Assembly (NCBI GenBank): GCA_038211015.1
Contig: JBBQVZ010000002.1
Location: 1 to 53,813, forward strand
Source: JBBQVZ01 sp038211015
GTDB lineage: Bacteria > Actinomycetota > UBA4738 > HRBIN12
DNA: 53,813 nucleotides
Direction: 5' to 3'
The notes beneath the pieces were generated by a model. That model had not been told where the DNA came from and did not search any database. It worked only from the letters and a program-made list of their open reading frames with translations. Positions within the stretch are counted from its first letter, which is position 1, and the number at the start of each line of letters is the position of its first letter. The position numbers and the translations under genes are program-made. This document shows positions 22,378 to 31,793 of the stretch, one piece after another.

Positions 22378-24122
22378 AGGTCACCGGCGCGCAGGCGCTG
22401 TTCAAGTCGCTCGAAGGCGAGGGCGTCGACATCGTCTTCGGCATCCCCGGCGGCGCCATCCTGCCGGCCTACGACCCGCTGCTCGATTCGAGCGTCCGAC
22501 ACGTGTTGTGCCGGCACGAGCAGGGCGCCGGGCACGCGGCCGAGGGATACGCCTGGGCCACCGGCAAGGTGGGCGTCGCGATGGCGACGTCGGGCCCCGG
22601 CGGCTGCAACCTGGTCACCGCGCTCGCCGACGCGAAGATGGACTCGGTTCCGATGGTCGCGATCACCGGGCAGGTCCCGACGCCCGTGGTGGGCAACGAC
22701 GCGTTCCAGGAGGCCGACATCACCGGCATCACGATGCCGGTCACGAAGCACAACATGCTCGTGACCGATCCCGGCGACGTCGCCGAGACGATCCGCGAGG
22801 CCTTCCACATCGCGCGCACCGGCCGGCCGGGCCCGGTCCTCGTCGACCTCCCCAAGGACGTGCTCGTCAACGAGACCACGTGGAAGTGGCCGGACAGCGT
22901 GAGCCTGCCGGGCTACAAGCCGACCACCAAGGGCAACATGCGCCAGATCTCCGAGGCCGCGAAGCTGATCATGCGGGCGAAGCGCCCCGTGCTCTACGTC
23001 GGCGGCGGCGTGATCAAGGCGGAAGCTACGAAGGAGCTGTACAAGCTGGCGACGGCGGCCCAGCTGCCCGTCGTCACCACGCTCATGGCGCGCGGCGCGT
23101 TCCCCGACTCGCACGAGCTCTGCCTGGGCATGCCCGGCATGCACGGCAACTACACCGCGGTCACCGCGATGCAGAAGTCGGACCTCCTGATCGCCCTCGG
23201 CGCCAGGTTCGACGACCGGGTCACCGGCAAGCTCGACGCGTTCGCGCCGGACGCGACCGTGATCCACGTGGACATCGACCCGGCCGAGATCGGGAAGAAC
23301 CGCGTGGTGGAGGTGCCGATCGTCGGCGACTGCAAGGACGTGATCGGCAAGCTCGCGAACGAGCTGGGCAAGCGACAGGACGAGGCGGGCGGGGTTCCGG
23401 ACCGGAAAGTCTGGCTGGGTCAGCTCGACACATGGAAGACGACCTATCCGTACCGCTACGACCAGCAGTCGGACGGGCCTCTCAAGCCACAGTTCTGCAT
23501 CGAGCGGCTGTACGAGGCGGCCGGGAGCGACACGATCGTCGTTTCCGGCGTCGGTCAGCACCAGATGTGGGCGTCGCAGTTCTGGCACTTCGAGAAGCCG
23601 CGGCACTGGATCAACTCGGGCGGATTGGGCACCATGGGCTTCGCGGTGCCGGCGGCACTGGGCGCGGCGGCCGGTCAGCCGGACAAGCGCGTGATCGCGA
23701 TCGACGGCGACGGCTGCTTCCAGATGACCGCGCAGGAGCTCGCGACGTCCACGACCGAGAACATCCCGTTCATCACCGCGATCATCAACAACGCATACCT
23801 CGGCATGGTGCGTCAGTGGCAGGAGCTCTTCTACAAGGAGCGCTACAGCCAGGTCTACCTGAGCTACGACACGCCGGACTACGTGAAGCTGGCCGAGGCC
23901 TACGGCTGCGTCGGCCTGCGCGCCGAGCACGCCGACGAGGTCGACACCGTCATCGAGAAGGCGCTGTCGATCACCGACCGGAGCGTCGTGATCGACTTCC
24001 GCGTCGACTCGAACGAGATGTGCTTCCCGATGGTGCCCGCCGGAGCGTCGAACGACGAGATCATCACCGGACCCGAAGGCCTGAAGCGGGCGGACGACCC
24101 GGCCGAGGCACCCATCGCATGA
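22374..24122 (+). CDS. ilvB: Acetolactate synthase large (catalytic) subunit
   Basis: ThDP-dependent acetohydroxyacid synthase, 582 residues. It condenses two pyruvates, or pyruvate and 2-oxobutyrate, to the acetohydroxy acids of Val/Leu and Ile synthesis. The catalytic Glu that activates ThDP is E49 (CRHEQGAGHAAEGYA). The ThDP/Mg motif begins GDG at 445-447 and continues to IINNAYLGMVRQWQ. The middle FAD-binding domain is present (ARFDDRVTGKLD). The ATG at 22374 overlaps the previous stop by 4 nt, and its own stop overlaps ilvN in the same way, which helps keep the subunits in proportion. Expression is expected to be controlled by the upstream leader-peptide attenuator. The longer open frame from 21825 merely reads through the leader region. 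Confidence 0.97.
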   Translation: MKVTGAQALFKSLEGEGVDIVFGIPGGAILPAYDPLLDSSVRHVLCRHEQGAGHAAEGYAWATGKVGVAMATSGPGGCNLVTALADAKMDSVPMVAITGQVPTPVVGNDAFQEADITGITMPVTKHNMLVTDPGDVAETIREAFHIARTGRPGPVLVDLPKDVLVNETTWKWPDSVSLPGYKPTTKGNMRQISEAAKLIMRAKRPVLYVGGGVIKAEATKELYKLATAAQLPVVTTLMARGAFPDSHELCLGMPGMHGNYTAVTAMQKSDLLIALGARFDDRVTGKLDAFAPDATVIHVDIDPAEIGKNRVVEVPIVGDCKDVIGKLANELGKRQDEAGGVPDRKVWLGQLDTWKTTYPYRYDQQSDGPLKPQFCIERLYEAAGSDTIVVSGVGQHQMWASQFWHFEKPRHWINSGGLGTMGFAVPAALGAAAGQPDKRVIAIDGDGCFQMTAQELATSTTENIPFITAIINNAYLGMVRQWQELFYKERYSQVYLSYDTPDYVKLAEAYGCVGLRAEHADEVDTVIEKALSITDRSVVIDFRVDSNEMCFPMVPAGASNDEIITGPEGLKRADDPAEAPIA

Positions 24123-24676
24123 GCACCCTCCACACGCTCTCCGTCCTGGTCGAAGACCGGCCCGGCGTCCTGACGCGCGTGGCGGGACTGTTCGCCGCCC
24201 GCGGGTTCAACATCGACTCGCTCGCGGTCGGCCCAACCGAGCGGGCCGGCCTGTCACGCATGACGATCGTCGTGACCGTCGACAAGAAGCCGCTGGAGCA
24301 GATCACGAAGCAGCTGAACAAGCTCATCAACGTGATCAAGATCCTGGAGCACGAGCCCGCCGACACCGTGGAGCGGGAGCTGATGCTGGTGAAGGTGCGC
24401 GCCGAGGGCGAGGCGCGAGCGCGGGTCCTGGAGTTCTGCCAGGTCTTCCGCGTCCGGGTGTCCGACGCCACGCACCAGACGCTCACGATCGAGGCCACCG
24501 GGTCGCCCGACAAGCTCTCCGCGCTACTCGAGCTGCTGGGGGACTTCGGGATCGTGGAGCTCGCGCGCACGGGGCGGATCGCGCTCACCCGCGGCAACCG
24601 CGGCATCCGCGAACGGACCCTCAGGTCCGCCAAGGCCGCCGGTGGCGAGGACGCGTGGGACGGCGGCGGCGTGTGA
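24119..24676 (+). CDS. ilvN: Acetolactate synthase small (regulatory) subunit
   Basis: 185 residues; binds and activates IlvB and confers valine feedback inhibition. The N-terminal ACT domain (residues 4-80) opens with LSVLVEDRPGVLTRVAGLFA and RGFNIDSLAVGPTE, followed by the C-terminal small-subunit domain. Length and motif order are as in IlvN of high-GC Gram-positives (IlvH is shorter). The ATG at 24119 overlaps the ilvB stop (ATGA). A 66-bp gap with a purine-rich ribosome site separates it from ilvC. The larger frame from 22508 is a shadow of ilvB. Confidence 0.96.
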   Translation: MSTLHTLSVLVEDRPGVLTRVAGLFAARGFNIDSLAVGPTERAGLSRMTIVVTVDKKPLEQITKQLNKLINVIKILEHEPADTVERELMLVKVRAEGEARARVLEFCQVFRVRVSDATHQTLTIEATGSPDKLSALLELLGDFGIVELARTGRIALTRGNRGIRERTLRSAKAAGGEDAWDGGGV

Positions 24677-24742
24677 GCGACATCGAGTCTGACCCGGACT
24701 AGATAGAGAAGACTGACGAGGACAGAGAGGACGACGACCACC

Positions 24743-25756
24743 ATGGCGACGATCTATTACGAGAAGGACGCCGATGCCGGCGCCCTCAGCGGGCAGAAGA
24801 TCGCGATCCTGGGCTTCGGCAGCCAGGGCCACGCGCACGCGCTGAACCTCCGAGACTCCGGGCACGACGTCCGCGTCGGTCTGCGTCCGGGTTCGTCGTC
24901 GCGGAAGGTCGCCGAGGACGCCGGCCTCCGGGTGCTCGATGTGGCCGACGCCGTGCGCGAGGCCGACGTCGTGATGGTGGTCCTGCCCGACACGGCGCAA
25001 TCCAAGGCGTTCGCCGACGAGATCGGACCGAACCTGGAGCCCGGCAACATGTTGATGTTCGCGCACGGGTTCAACATCCACTTCGGGACGATCGCGGCTC
25101 CCGAGGGCGTGGACGTCACGATGATCGCGCCGAAGGGGCCCGGCCATCTCGTCCGTAGGACGTACGAGCAGGGGATCGGGACGCCGGCGCTGATCGCCGT
25201 GCACCAGGACGCCACCGGCACGGCCCACGGGCGGGCGCTCGCGTACGCGGCAGGCATCGGCGCCGCGCGCGCAGGCGTGCTCGAGACGACGTTCAAAGAG
25301 GAGACCGAGACGGATCTCTTCGGCGAGCAGGCGGTGCTGTGCGGGGGTGCGTCCGCGCTGGTCCAGGCGGGCTTCGAGACGCTCGTCGCGGCCGGGTACC
25401 AGCCCGAGAGCGCGTACTTCGAGTGCCTGCACGAGCTGAAGCTGATCGTGGACATGATGTACGAGGGCGGCCTGTCGTGGATGCGCTACTCCATCTCCGA
25501 TACGGCCGAGTACGGCGACTACACCCGCGGGCCGCGGGTGATCAACACGGAGGTCCGCGCCGAGATGCGCCGGATCCTCGACGAGATCCAGGACGGAACG
25601 TTCGCCAAGGAATGGATCGCGGAAGCGGACGGGGGATTCACCAACTTCCTCCGACTTAGGCAGCAGGCGCGCACGTCCCAGCTCGAAGACGTGGGACGGG
25701 GGCTGCGCCAGATGATGCCCTGGTTGGAGAGCGACACAAAGGTGGTCCCGAAATGA
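24743..25756 (+). CDS. ilvC: Ketol-acid reductoisomerase
   Basis: 337 residues, class I (short) enzyme. It isomerises and reduces acetolactate or acetohydroxybutyrate to the dihydroxy acids, using Mg2+ and normally NADPH. The Rossmann motif GFGSQG is at 24-29, and the beta2-alphaB loop RPGSSSRK carries Arg and Ser residues typical of NADPH preference. Magnesium and substrate ligands lie in ETETDLFGEQAVLCGG and CLHELKLIVDMMYEGG. The ATG at 24743 is clear, and the stop overlaps leuA (ATGA). The product is the substrate of IlvD, encoded about 20 kb away at 2.7 kb. Confidence 0.97.
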   Translation: MATIYYEKDADAGALSGQKIAILGFGSQGHAHALNLRDSGHDVRVGLRPGSSSRKVAEDAGLRVLDVADAVREADVVMVVLPDTAQSKAFADEIGPNLEPGNMLMFAHGFNIHFGTIAAPEGVDVTMIAPKGPGHLVRRTYEQGIGTPALIAVHQDATGTAHGRALAYAAGIGAARAGVLETTFKEETETDLFGEQAVLCGGASALVQAGFETLVAAGYQPESAYFECLHELKLIVDMMYEGGLSWMRYSISDTAEYGDYTRGPRVINTEVRAEMRRILDEIQDGTFAKEWIAEADGGFTNFLRLRQQARTSQLEDVGRGLRQMMPWLESDTKVVPK

Positions 25757-27321
25757 AGGAAGGCAACGTAGCCGACGGCAACACCGTACGGATCTTCGAC
25801 ACGACACTGAGAGATGGCGAGCAGGCTCCCGGCATCGCGCTCACGCGGGCCGAGAAGGTCGAGATCGCCGAGCAGCTGGCACGGCTGAACGTGGACATCC
25901 TCGAGGCCGGGTTCCCGGTCTCGTCGGAAGGTGAGTTCGACGCCGTGACCGAGATCGCGTCGAGCGTGCACGGCCCGGTGATCGCGGCCCTCGCGCGCAC
26001 CACCGAGGGAGACATCGTTCGCGCCGCGGAGGCCCTGAAGGGGGCCGAGAGCTGGCGGATCCACACGTTCATCTCGACGAGCCAGATCCACATGGAGGAC
26101 ATGCTCCGCATGTCGCACCGGCAGGTCCTGGACGCGATCAGGGACAACGTGAAGCTGGCGGTGAGCTACACCGACGACGTCGAGTTCTCGGCGCAGGACG
26201 CGACCCGGACCGAGCTGGACTTCCTGCTCGAGTGTTTCCGGGTCGCGGTGGAGTGCGGTGCGACGACGATCAACGTCCCCGACACGGTGGGGTACGCGAC
26301 GCCGACCGAGTTCGGGGAGCTGGTTCGCGTCGTCCGCGAGGCCACGCCCGACGACGTCGTGATCTCGACGCACTGCCACAACGACCTGGGCCTGGCCGTC
26401 GCGAACTCGCTGGCCGGGATCGAGAACGGCGCCCGGCAGGTCGAGGTCGCGGTGAACGGCATCGGCGAGCGGGCCGGCAACTGCGCCCTGGAGGAGATCG
26501 CCATGATCGTCCGCACGCGCGGGCAGGCGCTGGGCGTGACGCACGATCTCAACATCAAGGAGATCATCCGGACGTCGCGGCTCGTGTCCATGACGACCGG
26601 CTACAACGTGCAGCCGAACAAGTCGGTCGTGGGGGCCAGTGCGTTCGCGCACGAGAGCGGCATCCACCAGCACGGGGTGCTCAGCAACCGCGCGACGTAC
26701 GAGATCATGGACCCGCTCGCCGTCGGCCTGGAGGGCAACCGCCTGGTCCTCGGCAAGCACAGCGGACGGCACGCGTTCGTCGACGCGTTGGAGAAGATCG
26801 GCCTCACGGTCGACAAGGAGCACTTGGACCGTGCCTTCGCGCGCTTCAAGGACCTGGCCGACCGGAAGATCCAGATCACCGATCAGGACCTGGAGGCGAT
26901 CGTCGGCGAGGAGCGAGGCTCGGCAGAGGAGGGCGTTCTCGTGCTCGAGTCGCTCCAGGTCGGCGGCGGCACGCACCTCTCGCCGAGCGCCACGGTCCGG
27001 CTCCGGCGCGGCGACGAGGTGATCGAAGAGTCGGCGTTCGGCGACGGGATGATCGACGCCGCGTGCGGCGCGATCCAACGGGCCGCCGGGGTGGAGGCGA
27101 AGCTCATCCTGTTCAACGTGTCGTCGGTGACCGGCGGGTCCGACGCATTGGGCGACGTCGTCGTGCAGCTCGACGTCGACGGCCGGCGCGTGACCGGTCG
27201 AGGCGTGTCGGTGGACGTGGTGGAGGCGAGTGCCCGTGCCTACCTCGCGGCCATCAACCGTGCTCTGCGCGTCTCGGCCACCCAGGAGCCGGCGGAACCC
27301 GCCGCGGAGCTCACGCGGTGA
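25753..27321 (+). CDS. leuA: 2-isopropylmalate synthase
   Basis: 522 residues; condenses acetyl-CoA and 2-oxoisovalerate in the first committed step of leucine synthesis. The HMGL-like TIM barrel has the metal-binding D16 in FDTTLRDGEQAPG and the HxH pair H207/H209 in THCHNDLGLAVAN. It continues to VNGIGERAGNCALEE and the lid segment ESGIHQHG. From about residue 390 there is a LeuA C-terminal allosteric domain (leucine feedback), including LQVGGGTHLSPSATVRL. The ATG overlaps the ilvC stop, and its own stop overlaps leuB (GTGA). This is the shorter LeuA form, not the 600-plus-residue mycobacterial form. A citramalate synthase is excluded because a separate cimA follows. Confidence 0.95.
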   Translation: MKEGNVADGNTVRIFDTTLRDGEQAPGIALTRAEKVEIAEQLARLNVDILEAGFPVSSEGEFDAVTEIASSVHGPVIAALARTTEGDIVRAAEALKGAESWRIHTFISTSQIHMEDMLRMSHRQVLDAIRDNVKLAVSYTDDVEFSAQDATRTELDFLLECFRVAVECGATTINVPDTVGYATPTEFGELVRVVREATPDDVVISTHCHNDLGLAVANSLAGIENGARQVEVAVNGIGERAGNCALEEIAMIVRTRGQALGVTHDLNIKEIIRTSRLVSMTTGYNVQPNKSVVGASAFAHESGIHQHGVLSNRATYEIMDPLAVGLEGNRLVLGKHSGRHAFVDALEKIGLTVDKEHLDRAFARFKDLADRKIQITDQDLEAIVGEERGSAEEGVLVLESLQVGGGTHLSPSATVRLRRGDEVIEESAFGDGMIDAACGAIQRAAGVEAKLILFNVSSVTGGSDALGDVVVQLDVDGRRVTGRGVSVDVVEASARAYLAAINRALRVSATQEPAEPAAELTR

Positions 27322-28373
27322 CCCACACGATCGGGGTGATCCCCGGTGACGGAACGGGCCCGGAGGTCGTCCGCGAGGGCCTGAAGGTCCTCGACGCCGT
27401 CCGGCAGGTGGAGGGGTTCCAGGTCGATCTCGTGGAGTTCGACCTGGGAGGGGAGCGGTTCCTGCGGACCGGCGAGACGCTCCCCGACGACGATCTCGCC
27501 CGTCTGCGACAGATGGACGCGATCTTCCTCGGCGCGGTCGGCCACCCCGACGTGAAACCGGGCATCCTCGAGCGTGACCTGTTGCTGCGGGCACGGTTCG
27601 AGCTGGACCAGTACGTGAACCTGCGGCCGATCGTGCGCTACCCCGGCGTGCAAACGCTGGTGCCGTCCCACGGCGAGGACGACGTGAACATGGTCGTCGT
27701 CCGAGAGAACTCCGAGGGCCTCTACAGCGGCGCGGGCGGCTTCCACCGCAAGGACACCGAGCACGAGGTGGCGGTGCAGGAGTCGATCAACACGCGCCAC
27801 GGCGTGGAGCGGATCGTGCGGTACGCGTTCGAGCTGGCGATGCGTCCCGACCGGCGCCGGAAGCTCACGCTCGTCCACAAGACGAACGTCCTGACGTTCG
27901 CCGGCGACCTGTATCAGCGGGTGGTGAACGAGGTAGCTACGGAGTTCCCGGATGTTCAGACGGACTACGTCCACGTGGACGCATGCTGCATCTACTTCCT
28001 GGATCAGCCCAGTCGCTTCGACGTGATCGTCACGGACAACATGTTCGGCGACATCATCACGGACCTCGGCGCCATGATCCAGGGCGGGATGGGGATCGCG
28101 GCGGGCGGCAACATCAACCCGGCCGGCGTGAGCATGTTCGAGCCGATCGGGGGCACTGCGCCCGATCACACCGGCAAGGGAACCATCAACCCGTTGGCCG
28201 CGATCGGCGCGGTGCAGATGCTGCTCGCGCAGCTCGGCGAGGACGGCGCGGCGGCTCGGGTCGCCGAGGGCATCCGGTTCGCGTGCATCAAGATGGAGTC
28301 GATGCGCGCAGGGGAGATGGGCTATCCCACGTCCGGCGTCGGCGATCTCGTCGTGGAGAGGGCGACGGCGTGA
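27318..28373 (+). CDS. leuB: 3-isopropylmalate dehydrogenase
   Basis: 351 residues; NAD- and Mg-dependent oxidative decarboxylation of 3-isopropylmalate in leucine synthesis. It carries IPGDGTGPEVV at the N-terminus, the substrate-binding ERDLLLRARFELDQYVNLRP helix region, LVHKTNVLTFAGDLY, the metal Asp in FDVIVTDNMFGDIITD and the NAD motif GGTAPDHTGKGTINP. These match the actinobacterial LeuB subfamily closely. Tartrate dehydrogenase-like relatives share parts of this pattern, but the operon context supports LeuB. The GTG at 27318 overlaps the leuA stop by 4 nt. leuC and leuD are not present in this window. Confidence 0.93.
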   Translation: MTHTIGVIPGDGTGPEVVREGLKVLDAVRQVEGFQVDLVEFDLGGERFLRTGETLPDDDLARLRQMDAIFLGAVGHPDVKPGILERDLLLRARFELDQYVNLRPIVRYPGVQTLVPSHGEDDVNMVVVRENSEGLYSGAGGFHRKDTEHEVAVQESINTRHGVERIVRYAFELAMRPDRRRKLTLVHKTNVLTFAGDLYQRVVNEVATEFPDVQTDYVHVDACCIYFLDQPSRFDVIVTDNMFGDIITDLGAMIQGGMGIAAGGNINPAGVSMFEPIGGTAPDHTGKGTINPLAAIGAVQMLLAQLGEDGAAARVAEGIRFACIKMESMRAGEMGYPTSGVGDLVVERATA

Positions 28374-29965
28374 CCACGACCGCCACGCGCCGGAAGGTGG
28401 AGCTCTACGACACGACGCTCCGCGACGGCGCGCAGCAGACCGGGCTGTCGTACTCCATCGAGGATCGCATGCGGATCCTCCACAAGATCGACCAGCTCGG
28501 CGTGCCGTTCATCGAAGGGGGGTGGCCGGGCGCGAACCCGCGTGACACCGAGTTCTTCAAGCTCGCGACGAAGGAGACGCTCCGGCACGCCGCGCTGACC
28601 TCGTTCGGCATGACGCGGAAGGCGGGCGAACGCGCGGAGGACAGCGCCGTCCTGCGCGAACTGCTGGATACCGGCACCGAGGTCGTGTGCATCGTGGGCA
28701 AGGCCTGGGACCTGCACGTGCGCGAGGCGCTGCGGACCGACCTCGACGAAGGGGTCGCCATGGTGCGCGATTCGATCGCGTTCCTGCGCAAGCAGGGACG
28801 CCGCGTGTTCTTCGACGCCGAGCATTTCTTCGACGGGTACGGCAGCGATCCCGCGTTCGCCATGCGCGTGGTCCTGGCGGCGGAGGAGGCCGGAGCGGAA
28901 CGGCTCGTCCTCTGCGACACGAACGGCGGGATGCTGCCGCTCGATGTCGCGCGGATCGTCGGCGAGGTCAACGCCCGGGTCGAAGCGGCGCTCGGCATCC
29001 ACGTCCACAACGATGCCGGGTGCGCGGTCGCGAACTCGCTGATCGCCGTGGAGCACGGCGTGTATCAGGTGCAGGGTGTGGTGAACGGCTACGGCGAGCG
29101 CACCGGCAACGCCGATCTGATCCCGATCGCCGCGAACCTGGTCCTCAAGATGGACGTCGACTGCCTGCCGGACGGCGCGGTCGAGCATCTGACCGAGGTC
29201 GCGCACTACGTCGCCGAGGTGGCGAACGTCGCCCCCGACTCGCACCAGCCGTACGCTGGCCGGTACGCGTTCACGCACAAGGCCGGACTGCACGCGAGCG
29301 GGATCGCCCGCCTGGAGGAAGCCTACGAGCACGTGAAGCCGTCGTCGGTGGGGAACCGACGCGGGGTGGTCGCGAGCGATCTGGGCGGCGCGGCCACGTT
29401 GCGTATGAAGGCCGACGAGTTCGGCGTCGAGATGCACGAAGGGGCGATCGCCGCGATCTTGGACGAGCTGAAGCAACGCGAGGCCCGCGGGTACACGTTC
29501 GAGGTCGCCGACGCCTCGCTCGAGCTGCTGATGCGGCGCGCGGGTGGCTGGGAACAGCCGTTCTTCACGATCGAGAGCTTCCGGGTGCACATCGAGCAGC
29601 GCATGGAGGACGCCGACGACGCACTCGCCGAGGCCACGGTCAAGGTCGTCACGAACGGCACCCGGCACATCGAGAGCGCCGAGGGCCACGGGCCGGTCGG
29701 GGCCCTCGACAACGCGCTCCGCAAGGCGCTCACGAACGAGTACCCGGCGCTCGACGACATGAACCTTGAGGACTACCGCGTCCGGGTGCTGGACGAGACC
29801 GTCGGGACAGGCGCGACCGTGCGCGTTCTGATCGACACGTCGAACGGCGAACGCGAATGGACCACCGTGGGCGTGTCGGAGAACATCATCGAGGCGTCGT
29901 GGGAGGCGCTCGTCGACTCGTACCTGTATGGACTGCTGCACCCGCGGGAGGATCAGCAGGCGTGA
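28370..29965 (+). CDS. cimA: (R)-citramalate synthase
   Basis: 531 residues; condenses pyruvate and acetyl-CoA to citramalate, starting a threonine-independent route to 2-oxobutyrate and isoleucine. It belongs to the LeuA-like family, with YDTTLRDGAQQTG at 14-26, HVHNDAGCAVANS carrying the metal HxH, GYGERTGNADLIP and HKAGLHASGI. A long C-terminal regulatory domain follows (from about 390). The AQQTG variant after LRDG and the length of about 530 distinguish CimA from the neighbouring LeuA. The GTG at 28370 overlaps the leuB stop (GTGA). LeuC/LeuD/LeuB normally carry citramalate on to 2-oxobutyrate, so placement next to leuB makes metabolic sense. Confidence 0.92.
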   Translation: MTTTATRRKVELYDTTLRDGAQQTGLSYSIEDRMRILHKIDQLGVPFIEGGWPGANPRDTEFFKLATKETLRHAALTSFGMTRKAGERAEDSAVLRELLDTGTEVVCIVGKAWDLHVREALRTDLDEGVAMVRDSIAFLRKQGRRVFFDAEHFFDGYGSDPAFAMRVVLAAEEAGAERLVLCDTNGGMLPLDVARIVGEVNARVEAALGIHVHNDAGCAVANSLIAVEHGVYQVQGVVNGYGERTGNADLIPIAANLVLKMDVDCLPDGAVEHLTEVAHYVAEVANVAPDSHQPYAGRYAFTHKAGLHASGIARLEEAYEHVKPSSVGNRRGVVASDLGGAATLRMKADEFGVEMHEGAIAAILDELKQREARGYTFEVADASLELLMRRAGGWEQPFFTIESFRVHIEQRMEDADDALAEATVKVVTNGTRHIESAEGHGPVGALDNALRKALTNEYPALDDMNLEDYRVRVLDETVGTGATVRVLIDTSNGEREWTTVGVSENIIEASWEALVDSYLYGLLHPREDQQA

Positions 29966-30486
29966 GCTCCGCGGGGGGCGTCGTCATCCGTGACGCGAAG
30001 CCATCCGAAGCCCGCGCGATCGCCGAGGTCAACGTCGCGTCGTGGCGTTGGGCGTATCGCGACGACCTTTCCGCCGAGCTCCTCGACGCCTTGTCGGTGG
30101 AGGACCGGGAGCGCGGGTGGAACGAGTGGCTCGCAGCTCGGCCCGGCGCCGCCACGCTGGTCGCCGAGGAAGGCGACCGCATCGTCGGCTTCTGCAGCGT
30201 GGCGCCGAGTGGCGATGAGGGCGCGAACGAACGTACGGCAGAGGTCCTCACGATCTACCTCCTGCCGGATGCCGCCGGCCGCGGGATCGGTCGCGACCTG
30301 TTCGCCTCCGCCGTCGATCGGCTCCGCACGTTGGGGTACGACCGGGCGACGCTCTGGGTGATGGCCTCGAACGACCGGAGCCGGCGCTTCTACGAGGCCG
30401 CCGGTTGGTCGTGGGACGGCACGACGAGCGAGCATCGCTTCGACTGCGCGAACCTGCCGATCGTCCGGTACGTGACCGACCTGTAG
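29962..30486 (+). CDS. GNAT-family N-acetyltransferase
   Basis: 174 residues with a single GNAT domain. The acetyl-CoA pyrophosphate loop is in LLPDAAGRGIGRDLFASAV (a Q/RxxGxG/A motif), and the C-terminal strand and helix are ATLWVMASNDRSRRFYEAAGW. The GTG at 29962 overlaps the cimA stop by 4 nt, so it is the last gene of the ilv-leu-cimA operon. Its stop lies only 7 bp from the convergent carboxypeptidase stop. The substrate is unknown. The operon position may only reflect co-transcription, though acetylation of an amino acid cannot be excluded. Confidence 0.88.
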   Translation: MSSAGGVVIRDAKPSEARAIAEVNVASWRWAYRDDLSAELLDALSVEDRERGWNEWLAARPGAATLVAEEGDRIVGFCSVAPSGDEGANERTAEVLTIYLLPDAAGRGIGRDLFASAVDRLRTLGYDRATLWVMASNDRSRRFYEAAGWSWDGTTSEHRFDCANLPIVRYVTDL

Positions 30487-30493
30487 GCGAACT

Positions 30494-31747
30494 TCATGTA
30501 GTGGGCGCCTTCGCCCGAGCACTGACGAGCTGGACGATCGCGTCCTCGATGCGGATCGCCTCGTCCTTGCTCAGGCCGTCGGACAGGATGGAGAACTCGA
30601 CCCAGTCCTTGACCTTGCGAGACCAGACCCAACCCGAGAGCGCGGAGATGTCCGTCAGCGTTCCGGTCTTCGCCCGGATCCGTGTGTGGCCGAGGCGTCC
30701 TTCGAGTGTTCCCTGGCCGCCGATCGGCAGGGCCGACCGGAGATCGGGTGCCCACGGCTGCTTTCCGGATGCCCAGAGCAGTCTCAGCATGCCCTGTGCG
30801 GTGACCCGGTTCGCGTACGAGAGCCCCGACGCGTCGCTGTGCTCGAATCGTCGGGCGCCATTCTCCGACGTGAACGCGTCGATCGCGGCGGCACCGGCCG
30901 CGATGGTCGCCGTTCCCGAGACCTCGGCACCGAGGACCTTGCCCAACACCTCGGCGTCGAAGTTGACGGAGTCGATGTTCATGCGATGGAGGATGTCGAT
31001 GATGGGTGCCGAGTCGATCGCGGCGATCTTGACCCGCGATCCGCCGGGTGAGCCCACCCCTGGCGGCTCCTTGACGGGTATCCCGAGTCGGCGGAGGGCC
31101 TTGGTGAGGTATCCGGCCGCCCGCAGCTCGGGGTCCTCGATGTGGCCGCCCTCCGGGCCGACGTTCCCGCGGAACGTGAGCGCGGTCGGTATCGCGACCT
31201 CGTCGTCGGGGAACTCGTCTTTCCAACCCGGCGCCCACCAATCGCGCTCGAACGGTCCGGTGTCGCCGATCACCGAGCCCTGGATCCGGGTCACGCCGGC
31301 GGCGACGATCTGTTGGGCGAGCGTGTCGAGCGCGTCCGGCCCGAGCTCCGGGTCACCGTGTCCCACGAGCCACAGGTCGCCGTCGATCACGCCCTCGAGG
31401 GGTGCCGCCGCCGCCATCGCGCGCGTCTCGATAGAGCGGTCGGGGCCAACCGCCGCGAGCAGCGCCATCGACAGGAGCAGCTTCTCGTTCGAGGCGGGCG
31501 CGCGTTTCACCCAGGCGAGGTGCCGGTACCAGGAGACGCCGTCGTCACCGATGGTCACCGACATCGCGTGGTCGCCGATCAGGGCGTCGATCCGACGTTG
31601 CCACCTGGGCTCGTCGGCCGGACCCGACGCGAGATCGTGACCGGTGGCGGGGGCGTGCCGGACGCCGGTCGCCGCCCAACCGGTGGCGGGGATGCCTGCT
31701 ACGACCGAAGCGACGAGCAGGACAACGAGGAGTGGTCTGGCACGCAT
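30494..31747 (-). CDS. dacB: D-alanyl-D-alanine carboxypeptidase/endopeptidase (PBP4 type)
   Basis: 417 residues, exported by an N-terminal signal peptide (hydrophobic 5-20, AWAA-like cleavage at about 26). Peptidase family S13 removes the terminal D-Ala of peptidoglycan stem peptides or cuts cross-links. All three penicillin-binding motifs are present: S86-NE-K89 (PASNEKLLL), S260-V-N262 and K360-T-G362 (RAKTGTL). The large insertion between SxxK and SxN is typical of the family. A TACCAT hexamer lies 9 nt before the ATG. The gene is downstream of the GGDEF-EAL gene (46 bp) in a minus-strand run. A DD-peptidase specialised in spore or septal wall is possible but not shown. Confidence 0.93.
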   Translation of the reverse strand: MRARPLLVVLLVASVVAGIPATGWAATGVRHAPATGHDLASGPADEPRWQRRIDALIGDHAMSVTIGDDGVSWYRHLAWVKRAPASNEKLLLSMALLAAVGPDRSIETRAMAAAAPLEGVIDGDLWLVGHGDPELGPDALDTLAQQIVAAGVTRIQGSVIGDTGPFERDWWAPGWKDEFPDDEVAIPTALTFRGNVGPEGGHIEDPELRAAGYLTKALRRLGIPVKEPPGVGSPGGSRVKIAAIDSAPIIDILHRMNIDSVNFDAEVLGKVLGAEVSGTATIAAGAAAIDAFTSENGARRFEHSDASGLSYANRVTAQGMLRLLWASGKQPWAPDLRSALPIGGQGTLEGRLGHTRIRAKTGTLTDISALSGWVWSRKVKDWVEFSILSDGLSKDEAIRIEDAIVQLVSARAKAPTT

Positions 31748-31756
31748 GTTCGCACG

Positions 31757-31762
31757 ATGGTA
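31757..31762 (-). promoter_or_regulatory. Putative -10 box (TACCAT) for dacB
   Basis: TACCAT lies 9 nt before the ATG at 31747 on the minus strand; part of the recurrent near-start -10 pattern. No good -35. Confidence 0.35.
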
Positions 31763-31793
31763 CGAGGTCGATCCGGCGGAAGGCGGGAGGTGA

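Noticed and set aside
22188..23930. A 580-codon minus-strand frame opposite ilvB
   Set aside because: His/Arg/Val-rich shadow; ilvB on the plus strand has complete ThDP motifs.
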